A stretch of DNA of 64,000 nt from the NCBI GenBank assembly GCA_001304015.1, contig LJUY01000004.1, positions 1 to 64,000 on the forward strand, given 5' to 3'. Origin of the DNA: a candidate division Zixibacteria bacterium SM23_81 (lineage in GTDB: Bacteria; SM23-81). Under the pieces are notes generated by a model. The model was given only the letters and a program-made list of their open reading frames with translations. It was not told the origin of the DNA and searched no databases. Position numbers and translations under genes: made by a program. Shown here piece by piece: positions 50,940 through 58,997 of this stretch. Position 1 is the first letter of the stretch. Each line of letters starts with the position of its first letter.

Positions 50940-51965
50940 ATGCACGTACCACTCGGAATCATGGAGACTGAGATGAAAGCCCATTTTCAATCAATACTCC
51001 GATCAGTATTTCCACTATCGTTTACCCTGATCATATCGGTGTCACTGACAGTGAGTCTGCCCAGCGTTGCAGGAGCGGGTTTCTCCGCTGAGAGGGCCGG
51101 ATTCATTATCAAGTTCAGGGATGAGGTCTCGCCATACCGCATCATGAGTGCTTTTGTCTTGCCCGGCGAGGAGCTGGCCATCCGGGTTGAGAACCCCCCT
51201 CCCCAGGAACAATATCTCATGAGGACTTCAGCGGGAGCATTGATAGATACCAAAACCGCTCACTGGCGCTGGCGAGCCCCTGAGAAGCCGGAACTTTACC
51301 CGCTTCAAATCGTTCACCCGGCCTCGGCCGATTCCATCGTTCTGAACGTCTTCGTCATGGTCCCCTTCGACCATCTCAAGGGGGAGGAGCTCAATGGCTA
51401 CCGCATTGGGAAGTACCCCTCCATTCCCCTCAAGCAGCTGCCCATCTATAAACCTCCACAGGGCTTTATCGAGGTCACCGAGGAAAACCAGGAGACCTTG
51501 ATTTCTCCCCATTTCAAACTCAAGAACTTCCTGTGCAAGCAAGAAGACGGCTATCCTAAATATCTTGTGCTCAAAGAGCGGCTGCTCCTAAAACTGGAGC
51601 TTATCCTTGAGAAGACCAACGGAAAAGGATACAATTGTCCCTCATTCCATATCATGAGCGGCTACAGGACCCCGTACTACAACAAGCTTATTGGAAACGT
51701 AAAATATAGCCGTCACCTCTGGGGTGGCGCCGCTGACATCTTCATTGACGAGAATCCTCAGGATGGAATGATGGATGACTTGAATCGGGATGGACATATC
51801 GACTATCGCGACGCCGGAATTTTATACGACATCATCGACCAGATGTACGGAAGACCTTGGTACGAAATGTTTCTAGGAGGTTTGGGCAGATACAAAAAGA
51901 CCAAATCCCACGGACCCTTTGTGCATGTCGATGTGAGGGGATTTCGAGCCAGATGGGGTGAATAA
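50940..51965 (+). CDS. Peptidase M15-family (D-Ala-D-Ala carboxypeptidase-like) exported protein
   Basis: Zinc peptidase of about 341 residues likely to trim peptidoglycan stem peptides. A signal sequence (VFPLSFTLIISVSLTVSLPS, then VAGA) is followed by an uncharacterised beta-rich domain (about 45-180). The C-terminal M15 domain has IMSGYRTPYYNKLIG, the zinc site SRHLWGGAADIFID and HGPFVHVDVRG. An insert, DDLNRDGHIDYRDAGI, resembles a calcium-binding dockerin/EF-hand loop. The ATG at 50940 has an unusually close GAAGGAA; an ATG at 50973 starts directly at the signal peptide and is equally likely. Confidence 0.9.
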   Translation: MHVPLGIMETEMKAHFQSILRSVFPLSFTLIISVSLTVSLPSVAGAGFSAERAGFIIKFRDEVSPYRIMSAFVLPGEELAIRVENPPPQEQYLMRTSAGALIDTKTAHWRWRAPEKPELYPLQIVHPASADSIVLNVFVMVPFDHLKGEELNGYRIGKYPSIPLKQLPIYKPPQGFIEVTEENQETLISPHFKLKNFLCKQEDGYPKYLVLKERLLLKLELILEKTNGKGYNCPSFHIMSGYRTPYYNKLIGNVKYSRHLWGGAADIFIDENPQDGMMDDLNRDGHIDYRDAGILYDIIDQMYGRPWYEMFLGGLGRYKKTKSHGPFVHVDVRGFRARWGE

Positions 51966-52028
51966 GCAGTGATAGCAGAGCTTTTCATAATGTAACGCAA
52001 GACAAAAAGGCGCCCAGATACAAAACGG

Positions 52029-52290
52029 AGAATATAGAGATAGCTTATGCCAGAACTTTCCCGAGGGCTACGGCTTGGTGAAAGGAAACATCACACCAGA
52101 CTCGACTCGCGTCGGGAGCACAATATTGAACAGCAAGCTGAGCAATAAAGGCGTACTGATTTTGGGCATGGAAAGAGGAACAATTTGGATTCCCATACCC
52201 AAGGACGAAGAGACCATTCAGATTGGCGACAAGCTGGTGGTTTATGGTATTCTTAGCTCTCTGAGAGGTGTATTCCATCAAGTATCATAA
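52029..52290 (+). pseudogene. TrkA-C (RCK C-terminal) domain remnant
   Basis: About 70 codons encode a clear TrkA-C domain: STILNSKLSNKGVLILGMER, IPIPKDEETIQIGDKLVVYG. This domain is normally the C-terminal regulatory module of potassium channels, TrkA or anion permeases. The only in-frame start is a TTG at 52075. Just upstream, ENIEIAYARTFP reads as the preceding linker but in another frame, so a frameshift lies near 52060. No membrane or nucleotide-binding part remains. A free TrkA-C protein cannot be excluded, but a relic fits better. The MFS gene begins 27 bp after its stop. Confidence 0.6.
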
Positions 52291-52317
52291 CCTTCCACTC
52301 GTTCTTAACGTTATCAT

Positions 52318-53790
52318 ATGAAGTTCGCAGTTAAAGACGGTTTAACGGAAGAAGAAATCCAATCTGGGCTCAGAAACGTCATCAGAGACGGATTGGCTAC
52401 TCAGGCTATGGTTACCCTTACAGGTGGCGTCTTTCTGGTAGCCTTCGCTTTACGCCTTGGGGCGTCCAATGTCATCATCGGGCTGCTGGCCGCCATCCCT
52501 CCGTTGGCTCAATTGCTCCAAATACCAGCGATTTATTTAGTAGAGAAATACAGGGTCAGACGTGCCATTACGGTATATGCAGCTTCTTCGGCAAGAATAT
52601 TCTGGCTGTTGATCGCCCTGATTCCATTGATAGCGACAACAAGTGCCGGGTTGCCCATTCTCTTAGTGGCGCTATTTTTACACTCTGCCCTTGCTTCAAT
52701 AGGAGGTGGAAGCTGGAATTCCTGGATGCGAGATCTGGTTCCGCAGGAACGCCTGGGATCTTTCTTTTCCAAAAGAATGCGTCTCGCTATTGGTCTGGGG
52801 ATTCCCCTCAGCATCGCCGCCGGTTCTTTTGTGGATATCTGGCAAAGGCAATTTTCCAATTACCAGTTATATAGCTATTCGATTCTTTTCTTTCTTGGAT
52901 TTGTGGCGGGTATGATAGGGATTCGCTTCATATCAACTATACCAGAACCTCGCATGGCCACCATAGTGGAAAAGCCCAGGTTTTTTCGCCTACTGGCGAA
53001 GCCCTTTAAAGACGAGAACTTTAAAAACCTGATCCTTTTTCTGGGCTCCTGGAATTTCGCCATCAATCTGGCCGCCCCCTTCTTCACCGTGTACATGCTT
53101 CGGCGGCTCGAGCTGAGCATGACCTACGTTATTGCTCTGATGGTGTTAAGTCAAATTATGAACGTGTTATTCATCCGCGCATGGGGGAGATTCGCTGACC
53201 ATTTAAGCAACAAATCGGTGCTCGCGGTCAGTGGTCCCCTCTTCATGATCTGCATATTGGCCTGGAGCTTCACCACGTTGCCCGAGAAGTATTTCTTAAC
53301 CGTACCCTTGCTGATCGCCATACACATCTTCATGGGCATCTCCATGGCCGGCGTTACTCTGGCAAGTGGCAACATAGGACTGAAATTAGCGCCGAAAGGG
53401 CAGGCCACGGCCTACCTGGCAGCCAATAGTGTCATCAATTCACTGGCAGCTGGTATTGCCCCTATTCTGGGAGGCCAATTCGCCGATTTCTTCTCCAAAC
53501 AGGAATTATCCTTGACCCTGAGATGGACCAGCCCGACGAGAGAGCTCGCTCTACAACCCCTTAACCTCCAACAATGGGATTTCTTCTTTATCCTGGCTTT
53601 CCTCATCGGGCTGTATTCCATCCACCGCCTTGCTATGGTCAAAGAGGTGGGGGAGGTAGAGGAAAAAGTTGTCGTTCAAGAACTCATTGCCGAGGCCAGA
53701 AGGCTGACCAGAAGCCTCTCTCCCGTTGGTGGCCTGCGCCAGCTGACCCAATTTCCCTTTGCTGCGATTCGAAAAATCTCTGGGAAATAA
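52318..53790 (+). CDS. Major facilitator superfamily transporter
   Basis: Inner-membrane transporter of 490 residues with about twelve helices. Family features are the N-terminal half with GVFLVAFALRLGASNVIIGL, the loop EKYRVRRAITVYAAS, and SWNSWMRDLVPQERLGSFFSKRM (about 131-153), which reads like the motif region of a small MFS group seen in environmental bacteria. A central loop and a second half (IMNVLFIRAWGRFADHLSNK) follow. The C-terminal tail of about 60 residues (VEEKVVVQELIAEARRL) is cytosolic and helical. Substrate unknown. No ribosome-binding site is evident before the ATG. Confidence 0.9.
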   Translation: MKFAVKDGLTEEEIQSGLRNVIRDGLATQAMVTLTGGVFLVAFALRLGASNVIIGLLAAIPPLAQLLQIPAIYLVEKYRVRRAITVYAASSARIFWLLIALIPLIATTSAGLPILLVALFLHSALASIGGGSWNSWMRDLVPQERLGSFFSKRMRLAIGLGIPLSIAAGSFVDIWQRQFSNYQLYSYSILFFLGFVAGMIGIRFISTIPEPRMATIVEKPRFFRLLAKPFKDENFKNLILFLGSWNFAINLAAPFFTVYMLRRLELSMTYVIALMVLSQIMNVLFIRAWGRFADHLSNKSVLAVSGPLFMICILAWSFTTLPEKYFLTVPLLIAIHIFMGISMAGVTLASGNIGLKLAPKGQATAYLAANSVINSLAAGIAPILGGQFADFFSKQELSLTLRWTSPTRELALQPLNLQQWDFFFILAFLIGLYSIHRLAMVKEVGEVEEKVVVQELIAEARRLTRSLSPVGGLRQLTQFPFAAIRKISGK

Positions 53791-53869
53791 ACGCAGGTGT
53801 GAAGTAGAATCTATCCGGCGACGCTTGTGAGCTGACCATCGCGAAAGATTAGAAAAGGAGGTGAGACTT

Positions 53870-54934
53870 ATGTCACGCTTGACCAAACGAATGTCCCACA
53901 AAGCCGGCCTGCCTCCCGGCAGCCTGGTTCACATCGGAAAAAGAAAAGTCGAGAAGACCAGGATCACCCTCATGGACTATGATGAGAGGCAGTTTCAGGA
54001 GAAAGAGGCCAAGACCATTGAGGAGTGTTTCCCGTTCAAGGACACGCCCACCGTCACCTGGGTGAATATCGATGGCGTCCACGATGTGGACATCGTCGAG
54101 AAGATCGGCCGGCATTTCGGCATTCACCCGCTGGTTCTGGAGGATATCGTCAACACCAGACAGCGCCCAAAGATGGAGGACTTTGAGGATTACATCTTTA
54201 TCGTCTTGAAGATGATCACCTACGACGAGAAGACAAGCGAGATGTACTCTGAGCAGGTCAGCATGATTCTGGGCAAGAACTTCGTGATCTCCTTCCAGGA
54301 ACGTCAGGGCGACGTCTTCGATCCCATTCGGGATCGAATCCGCAACAGTAAGGGCCGCATCCGAAAGGCGGGATCCGATTACCTGGCCTACACCTTGCTG
54401 GACGCCATCGTGGATGGCTACTTCTTCGTCCTCGAAAACCTTGGGGAGAGAATCGAGATTCTCGAGGATGAGGTCATCGAGAACCCGACCTCGGAAACAC
54501 TCCAGGTCATCAACAGCCTGAAACGGGAGATGATCCTGCTGCGAAGGTCGGTCTGGCCCCTGCGGGAGGTGATTGGCGCTCTGGACAGGAGCGGTTCTTC
54601 CCTGATCCATGAGTCGACTGGAACCTACCTCCGGGACGTTTACGATCACACCATCCAGGTCGCTGATACCATAGAATCCTTTCGAGACATGATCACGGGA
54701 ACTCGCGATACCTACCTGTCCAGCCTCAGCAACAGGATGAACGAAGTGATGAAGGTGTTGACCATCATCGCCACCATCTTCATTCCAGTAACCTTTATCG
54801 CCGGGATCTACGGGATGAACTTCGAGTTCATGCCGGAGCTGGGTTGGCGCTGGAGCTACTTCATCGTCTGGGGGGTCATGGTTGCGGTCGCTGTGACTAT
54901 GATCGCATATTTCAGAAGGAAAACCTGGCTCTAA
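53870..54934 (+). CDS. corA: Magnesium/cobalt transporter CorA
   Basis: Divalent-cation channel of 354 residues. The cytosolic funnel domain (HPLVLEDIVNTRQRPKMEDF) leads through the long stalk helix to two C-terminal membrane helices. The selectivity motif YGMNF lies at the end of TM1 (Gly315-Met316-Asn317), followed by MPEL and the short basic tail FRRKTWL. The ATG at 53870 follows AAAGGAGGTGAGACTT, nearly a perfect ribosome-binding site; a GTG at 53861 is part of that site. The small LapA gene begins 24 bp downstream. Confidence 0.96.
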   Translation: MSRLTKRMSHKAGLPPGSLVHIGKRKVEKTRITLMDYDERQFQEKEAKTIEECFPFKDTPTVTWVNIDGVHDVDIVEKIGRHFGIHPLVLEDIVNTRQRPKMEDFEDYIFIVLKMITYDEKTSEMYSEQVSMILGKNFVISFQERQGDVFDPIRDRIRNSKGRIRKAGSDYLAYTLLDAIVDGYFFVLENLGERIEILEDEVIENPTSETLQVINSLKREMILLRRSVWPLREVIGALDRSGSSLIHESTGTYLRDVYDHTIQVADTIESFRDMITGTRDTYLSSLSNRMNEVMKVLTIIATIFIPVTFIAGIYGMNFEFMPELGWRWSYFIVWGVMVAVAVTMIAYFRRKTWL

Positions 54935-54958
54935 AAACCTTTAACATACGGGAACATT

Positions 54959-55168
54959 ATGAAACCGAAAACCGTCATCATCGTGCTGCTCTTGCTTCTC
55001 TCCCTGGTGATCCTCATCCAGAACACCGAGGTGGTTACTCTGCGAGTTCTCTTTTGGCATGTAAGCATGTCCCGAATTCTGCTCATCCCGTTGCTCATGA
55101 TCGTCGGGTTCGCCGTCGGGTATCTGGTCGCTGCCCTGAGAAGGAAGAAATCTGGCCGTGAGATCTGA
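54959..55168 (+). CDS. LapA-domain (DUF1049) small membrane protein
   Basis: A 69-residue protein with two membrane helices: an N-terminal one (TVIIVLLLLLSLVILIQNTE) and LLIPLLMIVGFAVGYLVAAL, ending in a basic RRKKSGRE. QNTEVVTLRVLFW between them is the family signature. In E. coli LapA and LapB are linked to control of lipopolysaccharide synthesis; here LapB is not nearby. It is probably co-transcribed with corA. Confidence 0.9.
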   Translation: MKPKTVIIVLLLLLSLVILIQNTEVVTLRVLFWHVSMSRILLIPLLMIVGFAVGYLVAALRRKKSGREI

Positions 55169-55374
55169 GTCTGTCGGAAGTCGGTTAACGACGCCGAAGT
55201 AGGTGACAGTATTCGTGGGTTGTCTGTTGCCAATCGAAGGAAAAAACTCCTGACCAGTATGTCTCCGTCATTCGACATCCTACAGACGAGTGACGTAACG
55301 AGTTTCGAAACCGACAAACGATTCAGGATTCATCGCCCGGATGGCACTGGTTATGTTGCCGCTTCGCTTGTCGC

Positions 55375-55398
55375 TTGGATAGCTGGATAACTTGGATT
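55375..55398. repeat. Three degenerate 8-bp repeats before a membrane-protein gene
   Basis: Three adjacent units of the type ctggataa (55375-55398). They immediately precede the ATG at 55405 and resemble the short-period arrays elsewhere in the window, though too few units remain to be sure. The rest of the 55169-55374 gap shows no gene. Confidence 0.45.
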
Positions 55399-55404
55399 AA
55401 TCAA

Positions 55405-55806
55405 ATGCTCATTATCGATGCGGCTATCAATCTAGTCCTGGGTTTTTTACTACTGGTCTTTCCCCTTGACGTGTTCCAGCTGCTGGGATTGCCCATTGAA
55501 GCGCCCTCCTTTTATACAAGCATCCTAGGAGGTGTGCTTGTTGGGGCAGGGATTGCCCTACTCATCGAGCGTTTCAGAAGCCCAGCAGACATGGTTGGGT
55601 TGGGGCTGGGTGGGGCCATAACCATCAATATCTACGCAGCGCTGATCCTGGCCGGATGGTTGGTGAGTGGGAAACTTAGCCTTCCCCTGCGTGGACGCTT
55701 GGTGCTCTGGGGGTTGGTGGTCATTTTAGTGGCTATTAGCTGGTTTGAATTGCGGGCACATCGGAAGAAAAAACATTCCGGTATTCATGCCAATGCATAT
55801 CAATGA
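55405..55806 (+). CDS. Four-helix membrane protein of unknown function
   Basis: A 133-residue integral membrane protein, not assigned to a named family. Helices are roughly IIDAAINLVLGFLLLVFPL, FYTSILGGVLVGAGIALLIE, LGLGGAITINIYAALILAGW and LVLWGLVVILVAISWFEL, ending in a basic His/Lys-rich tail (RAHRKKKHSG). The motif FPLDVFQLLGLP followed by a second pair of helices suggests a two-fold hairpin. The ATG at 55405 is used; a TTG at 55375 lies within short repeats and is unlikely. tldE follows after 60 bp. Confidence 0.7.
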   Translation: MLIIDAAINLVLGFLLLVFPLDVFQLLGLPIEAPSFYTSILGGVLVGAGIALLIERFRSPADMVGLGLGGAITINIYAALILAGWLVSGKLSLPLRGRLVLWGLVVILVAISWFELRAHRKKKHSGIHANAYQ

Positions 55807-55866
55807 TGAAACTTAATTAACGAAGGTGATGAGGAATCAGTACCCTAAAGAAAGGAGTAAAACGAC

Positions 55867-57213
55867 GTGCTGGGAAAAGAGAAACTCAGTGACATCGCCA
55901 ATCAGGTGCTGAAACTGTCCAGTGCCGACCAGACAGAGGTGCTGATCTTCTCCAACGATGAGCACTTGACCCGCTTTGCGGTGAACACCATTCACCAGAA
56001 CGTCTCGGAAACAGATGTGACGGTGCGAGTGCGGGCCGTGTTCGGGAAAAAGACAGGCGTTGCCTCGGGCAACGACCTGAGCGACAAGGCGCTCCAGAAG
56101 ACGGTTAAATCGGCGGAGATGGCAGCACGCTTTCAGCAGGACAATCCAGACTTTCACTCTCTGCCCAAGCCTCAGGCAGCCAGGGAAGTCGACGCTTATT
56201 TTGAGCCGACGGCGGTGTGTGCTCCAGAAAAGCGAGCCCAAGGTGCAACCGCCATCTGCACCATGTCGCGGGAGAACAATTTGGAGGCAGCAGGCGCCTT
56301 CTCCACGGCGGTCAATGAGCTCATGGTGGTCAACTCTCTGGGCACTGCCGCGTACCATTGCGGGACCATCGCCCACATCGTCACTGTCATCATGGGAGAG
56401 ACCAGCTCCGGATATGCATCGGCCGACGCCATGGACGTATCGAAGCTTGATCCCGCAGCTGTGGGCCGGGTGGCCGTGGAGAAGGCCCTTCGCGGTCAAA
56501 ATCCCTCGGAGATCGAGCCTGGCGAATACACCGTGATCCTGGAGGAGAACGCCGTTGCCGACATGTTGGGGCTTCTGGGATATCTGGGTTTCGATGCGCT
56601 GTCGGTGCAAGAAGGGCGCAGTTTCATGAACGGCCGGTTCGGGGAGAAGATCACCGGTGATAACATCACAATTTGGGACGATGGCTACGATACCAGGGGG
56701 TTGATGCTGCCCTTCGATTATGAGGGGGTACCCAAGCAGCACGTGACTCTCATCGACAGGGGCATCGCCAAAGGAGTGGTCTACGATTCCTTCACCGCCG
56801 GTCGAGAGGAGGGAAAAGTCTCCACCGGCCACAGCTTGCCCGCGCCCAACACGTGGGGTCCCGTGGCCGTGAATCTGTTCATGGCTCCGGGCCAGGCGAC
56901 CAAAGAAGAGATGCTGGCGTCTACAGAACAAGGCATCTGGGTGACGCGCTTTCACTACACCAATCCTCTACACCCGGTGAAAACGGTTATTACGGGCATG
57001 ACCCGCGATGGGACCTTTCTCATCGAGGATGGCCAGATCACTCGGCCCCTAAAAAATCTGCGTTTTACGCAAAGCATCCTGGAGGCGTTCGACAGAGTGG
57101 AGATGTTGGGCTCGGAGCTGAAGCTGATCAAGTCCGATTGGGAGAACTTCGCCACCTGTGCTCCAGCCGCCAAGATTCGGGACTTTCGCTTCACCGGAAC
57201 AACTGAATTTTAA
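55867..57213 (+). CDS. tldE: TldE/PmbA-family metalloprotease subunit
   Basis: Subunit of 448 residues of the TldD/TldE heterodimeric protease that degrades unfolded peptides and matures some RiPPs such as microcins. It has the N-terminal fold (TEVLIFSNDEHLTRFAVNTIHQ), GASGN-like KTGVASGNDLSDKAL, and the late catalytic-domain region GYTV-like EYTVILEENAVADMLGLLGY and DYEGVPKQHVTLIDRG, but no HExxxH motif, as expected of TldE. GTG at 55867 follows AAAGGAGTAAAACGAC. The partner tldD lies 260 bp downstream beyond an inverted repeat array. No precursor peptide gene was recognised. Confidence 0.9.
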   Translation: MLGKEKLSDIANQVLKLSSADQTEVLIFSNDEHLTRFAVNTIHQNVSETDVTVRVRAVFGKKTGVASGNDLSDKALQKTVKSAEMAARFQQDNPDFHSLPKPQAAREVDAYFEPTAVCAPEKRAQGATAICTMSRENNLEAAGAFSTAVNELMVVNSLGTAAYHCGTIAHIVTVIMGETSSGYASADAMDVSKLDPAAVGRVAVEKALRGQNPSEIEPGEYTVILEENAVADMLGLLGYLGFDALSVQEGRSFMNGRFGEKITGDNITIWDDGYDTRGLMLPFDYEGVPKQHVTLIDRGIAKGVVYDSFTAGREEGKVSTGHSLPAPNTWGPVAVNLFMAPGQATKEEMLASTEQGIWVTRFHYTNPLHPVKTVITGMTRDGTFLIEDGQITRPLKNLRFTQSILEAFDRVEMLGSELKLIKSDWENFATCAPAAKIRDFRFTGTTEF

Positions 57214-57248
57214 TGAGGAAAATACTCCTGTTCGTGTTTGTTAAAAAG

Positions 57249-57411
57249 AGGATTCAAGGATTCATAAGATCAAGGGGTCGAGGACTCAAGGGGTCAAGGA
57301 TTCGAGTGCCACCCCACTCTGCCTTTAATTAGTAAGTGTCTCTTTTGCTTTTCCCTGGAATCCTCGAATCCTGGGGTGGTGTAGCAGGGTGGAGGGGAAT
57401 CCTTGAATCCT
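57249..57411. repeat. 8-bp-period arrays in inverted orientation between tldE and tldD (element without a gene)
   Basis: The left array has seven exact 8-bp units at 57251-57306 (type gattcaag). The right array at 57355-57411 has units of the complementary type (ctcgaatc), with one phase shift. Nested perfect inverted pairs occur: 15 bp at 57249-57263 with 57397-57411, and 10 bp at 57297-57306 with 57363-57372. Only 48 bp lie between the arrays and no gene is present. The architecture equals that around the four-helix-bundle genes. Confidence 0.85.
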
Positions 57412-57473
57412 GTTCTAATTGGATCTGGTACTCTCACTTTCACATCGCTCATTCTTTCGGTTAGGAGAATTTC

Positions 57474-58937
57474 ATGAAAGAACTCACAGACCGTGCTCTA
57501 AACCTGGCTCAAGTTCAGGGAGCCAGTTACGCCGATATTCGGATTGTGCAGCGGGAAAGGCAGGACATCTCCGTAAAGAACGGTGTCGTTCAGCAACTTT
57601 CTCTGGACGGCTCCCGGGGATTTGGCGTCAGGGTTGTCGCCGATGGAGCATGGGGTTTTGCCAGCAGCCATATGGTCACCGCTGCCGAGGTGGATCGGAT
57701 CACGGCTCTGGCCGTGTCCATCGCCAAAGCCAGCGCCATGGCCAAGATCCAGGACGTCGATCTTGGGATTGAGGAAGTGCACCAAGACACCTATCGTACA
57801 CCAGTAGAGGTCGATCCCTTTTCCGTGCCGCTCAATGAGAAGATCTCTCTGCTGATGGAGGCAGATAAGGAAGCTCGTTCAGTGAAGGGGGTCAAGGTGG
57901 CCGAGTCCAGCATGGCTTTTATCCGGGAGACCAAAACCTTTGCCAGCACGGAGAGCAGCTACATCGAGCAGGAGATCGTCGAGAGCGGGTTGGGCATTGT
58001 GGTCCGAGCGGTGGCCAAAGGCGAGGTGCAACAGCGATCCTATCCCAACTCCTTCGGGCGGCACCAGGGAACGGCCGGCTACGAGCTCATTAAAAAGTGG
58101 GATTTAGTGGGCAACGCCCGGCGAATGGGCGAGGAGGCCGTAGCCCTGCTCAGCGCGCCGCAATGTCCCAGCGGTGTCACCGCCCTCATTCTGGATGGCC
58201 CCCAGTTGGCTCTGCAGGTCCACGAATCGTGCGGCCACCCCATCGAACTGGATCGAGTGTTTGGCACCGAAGCAGCCTATGCTGGGACCAGCTTCCTGAC
58301 GCCGGACAAGTACAACAGTCTGCGATACGGTTCCGACATCGTCAACATCACCGCCGATGCGGTGACGCCCACCGGACTGGGCACCTTCGGGTATGACGAT
58401 GAGGGGGTTCCTGCCCAGCGCACGGACATCGTCAAGGATGGCCTGTTCGTCGGCTACCTCACCTCCAGGGAGACGGCCGGGCAGCTGAGAAAGATACATC
58501 CCGACGCCCCGGAGCGTAGCAATGGCTCCATGCGCGCCGACGGCTGGAATCGCATCCCCATCATCCGGATGACCAATGTCAGCCTGCAGCCTGGCAAGTG
58601 GACCCTGGATGATCTCATCGCCGACACCGACGACGGCGTTTACATGATTACCAACAAAAGCTGGAGCATTGACGATAAGCGGCTCAACTTCCAATTCGGC
58701 ACCGAGATGGCTTACCAGGTTAAGAACGGCAAGCTGGGCCAGATGTACAAGAACGCCACCTACACGGGCATCACGCCTCAATTCTGGGGAGGCTGCGATG
58801 CCATCTGCAATGCCGACCACTGGCATGTGTGGGGTACGGCAAACTGCGGAAAGGGACAGCCCGGCCAGGTGGCGCACACCGGGCATGGAGCCGCCCCCGC
58901 TCGCTTTCGTAACGTCCAGGTGGGGGTGATGAAGTAA
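57474..58937 (+). CDS. tldD: TldD metalloprotease
   Basis: Zinc-dependent catalytic subunit of the TldD/TldE protease, 487 residues. The metal site HESCGH (250-255) fits HExxxH, and a third ligand Cys should lie in the C-terminal GGCDAICNADHW region. Other landmarks are YADIRIVQRERQDISVKNGV, GFGVRVVADGAWGFAS, NRIPIIRMTNVSLQPG and the end TGHGAAPARFRNVQVGV. AGGAGAATTTC precedes the ATG. It follows tldE on the same strand and should form a heterodimer with it despite the 260-bp gap. Confidence 0.95.
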   Translation: MKELTDRALNLAQVQGASYADIRIVQRERQDISVKNGVVQQLSLDGSRGFGVRVVADGAWGFASSHMVTAAEVDRITALAVSIAKASAMAKIQDVDLGIEEVHQDTYRTPVEVDPFSVPLNEKISLLMEADKEARSVKGVKVAESSMAFIRETKTFASTESSYIEQEIVESGLGIVVRAVAKGEVQQRSYPNSFGRHQGTAGYELIKKWDLVGNARRMGEEAVALLSAPQCPSGVTALILDGPQLALQVHESCGHPIELDRVFGTEAAYAGTSFLTPDKYNSLRYGSDIVNITADAVTPTGLGTFGYDDEGVPAQRTDIVKDGLFVGYLTSRETAGQLRKIHPDAPERSNGSMRADGWNRIPIIRMTNVSLQPGKWTLDDLIADTDDGVYMITNKSWSIDDKRLNFQFGTEMAYQVKNGKLGQMYKNATYTGITPQFWGGCDAICNADHWHVWGTANCGKGQPGQVAHTGHGAAPARFRNVQVGVMK

Positions 58938-58941
58938 TAAT

Positions 58942-58969
58942 AGGCAGGAGGCAGTTGGCAGGAAGCAGG
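58942..58969. repeat. Four degenerate 7-bp repeats after tldD
   Basis: Four adjacent units of the type aggcagg (58942-58969), running into a G tract. The unit is close to that of the array at 14184-14211 (aggcagt). No inverted partner and no gene lie beside it. Confidence 0.6.
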
Positions 58970-58997
58970 GGGGGGAACAGGAAAACACGAGGCAAAG

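Noticed and set aside
53873-54649. 258-codon open frame antisense to corA
   Set aside because: Product is an Asp/Leu-rich reflection of corA codons; corA is intact with GMN motif.
55837-56955. Long open frame (372 codons) on the minus strand
   Set aside because: Complete overlap with tldE, whose product matches its family throughout; the antisense translation is His/Gly-rich and without recognisable domains.
57249-57411. Rho-independent terminator between tldE and tldD
   Set aside because: The inverted arms are long and imperfect with a wide loop and no T run after the right arm.
55867-58937. RiPP biosynthetic cluster around TldE/TldD
   Set aside because: No precursor peptide, radical SAM, cyclodehydratase or exporter gene lies next to them; the ATP-grasp and radical SAM genes are about 40 kb away.
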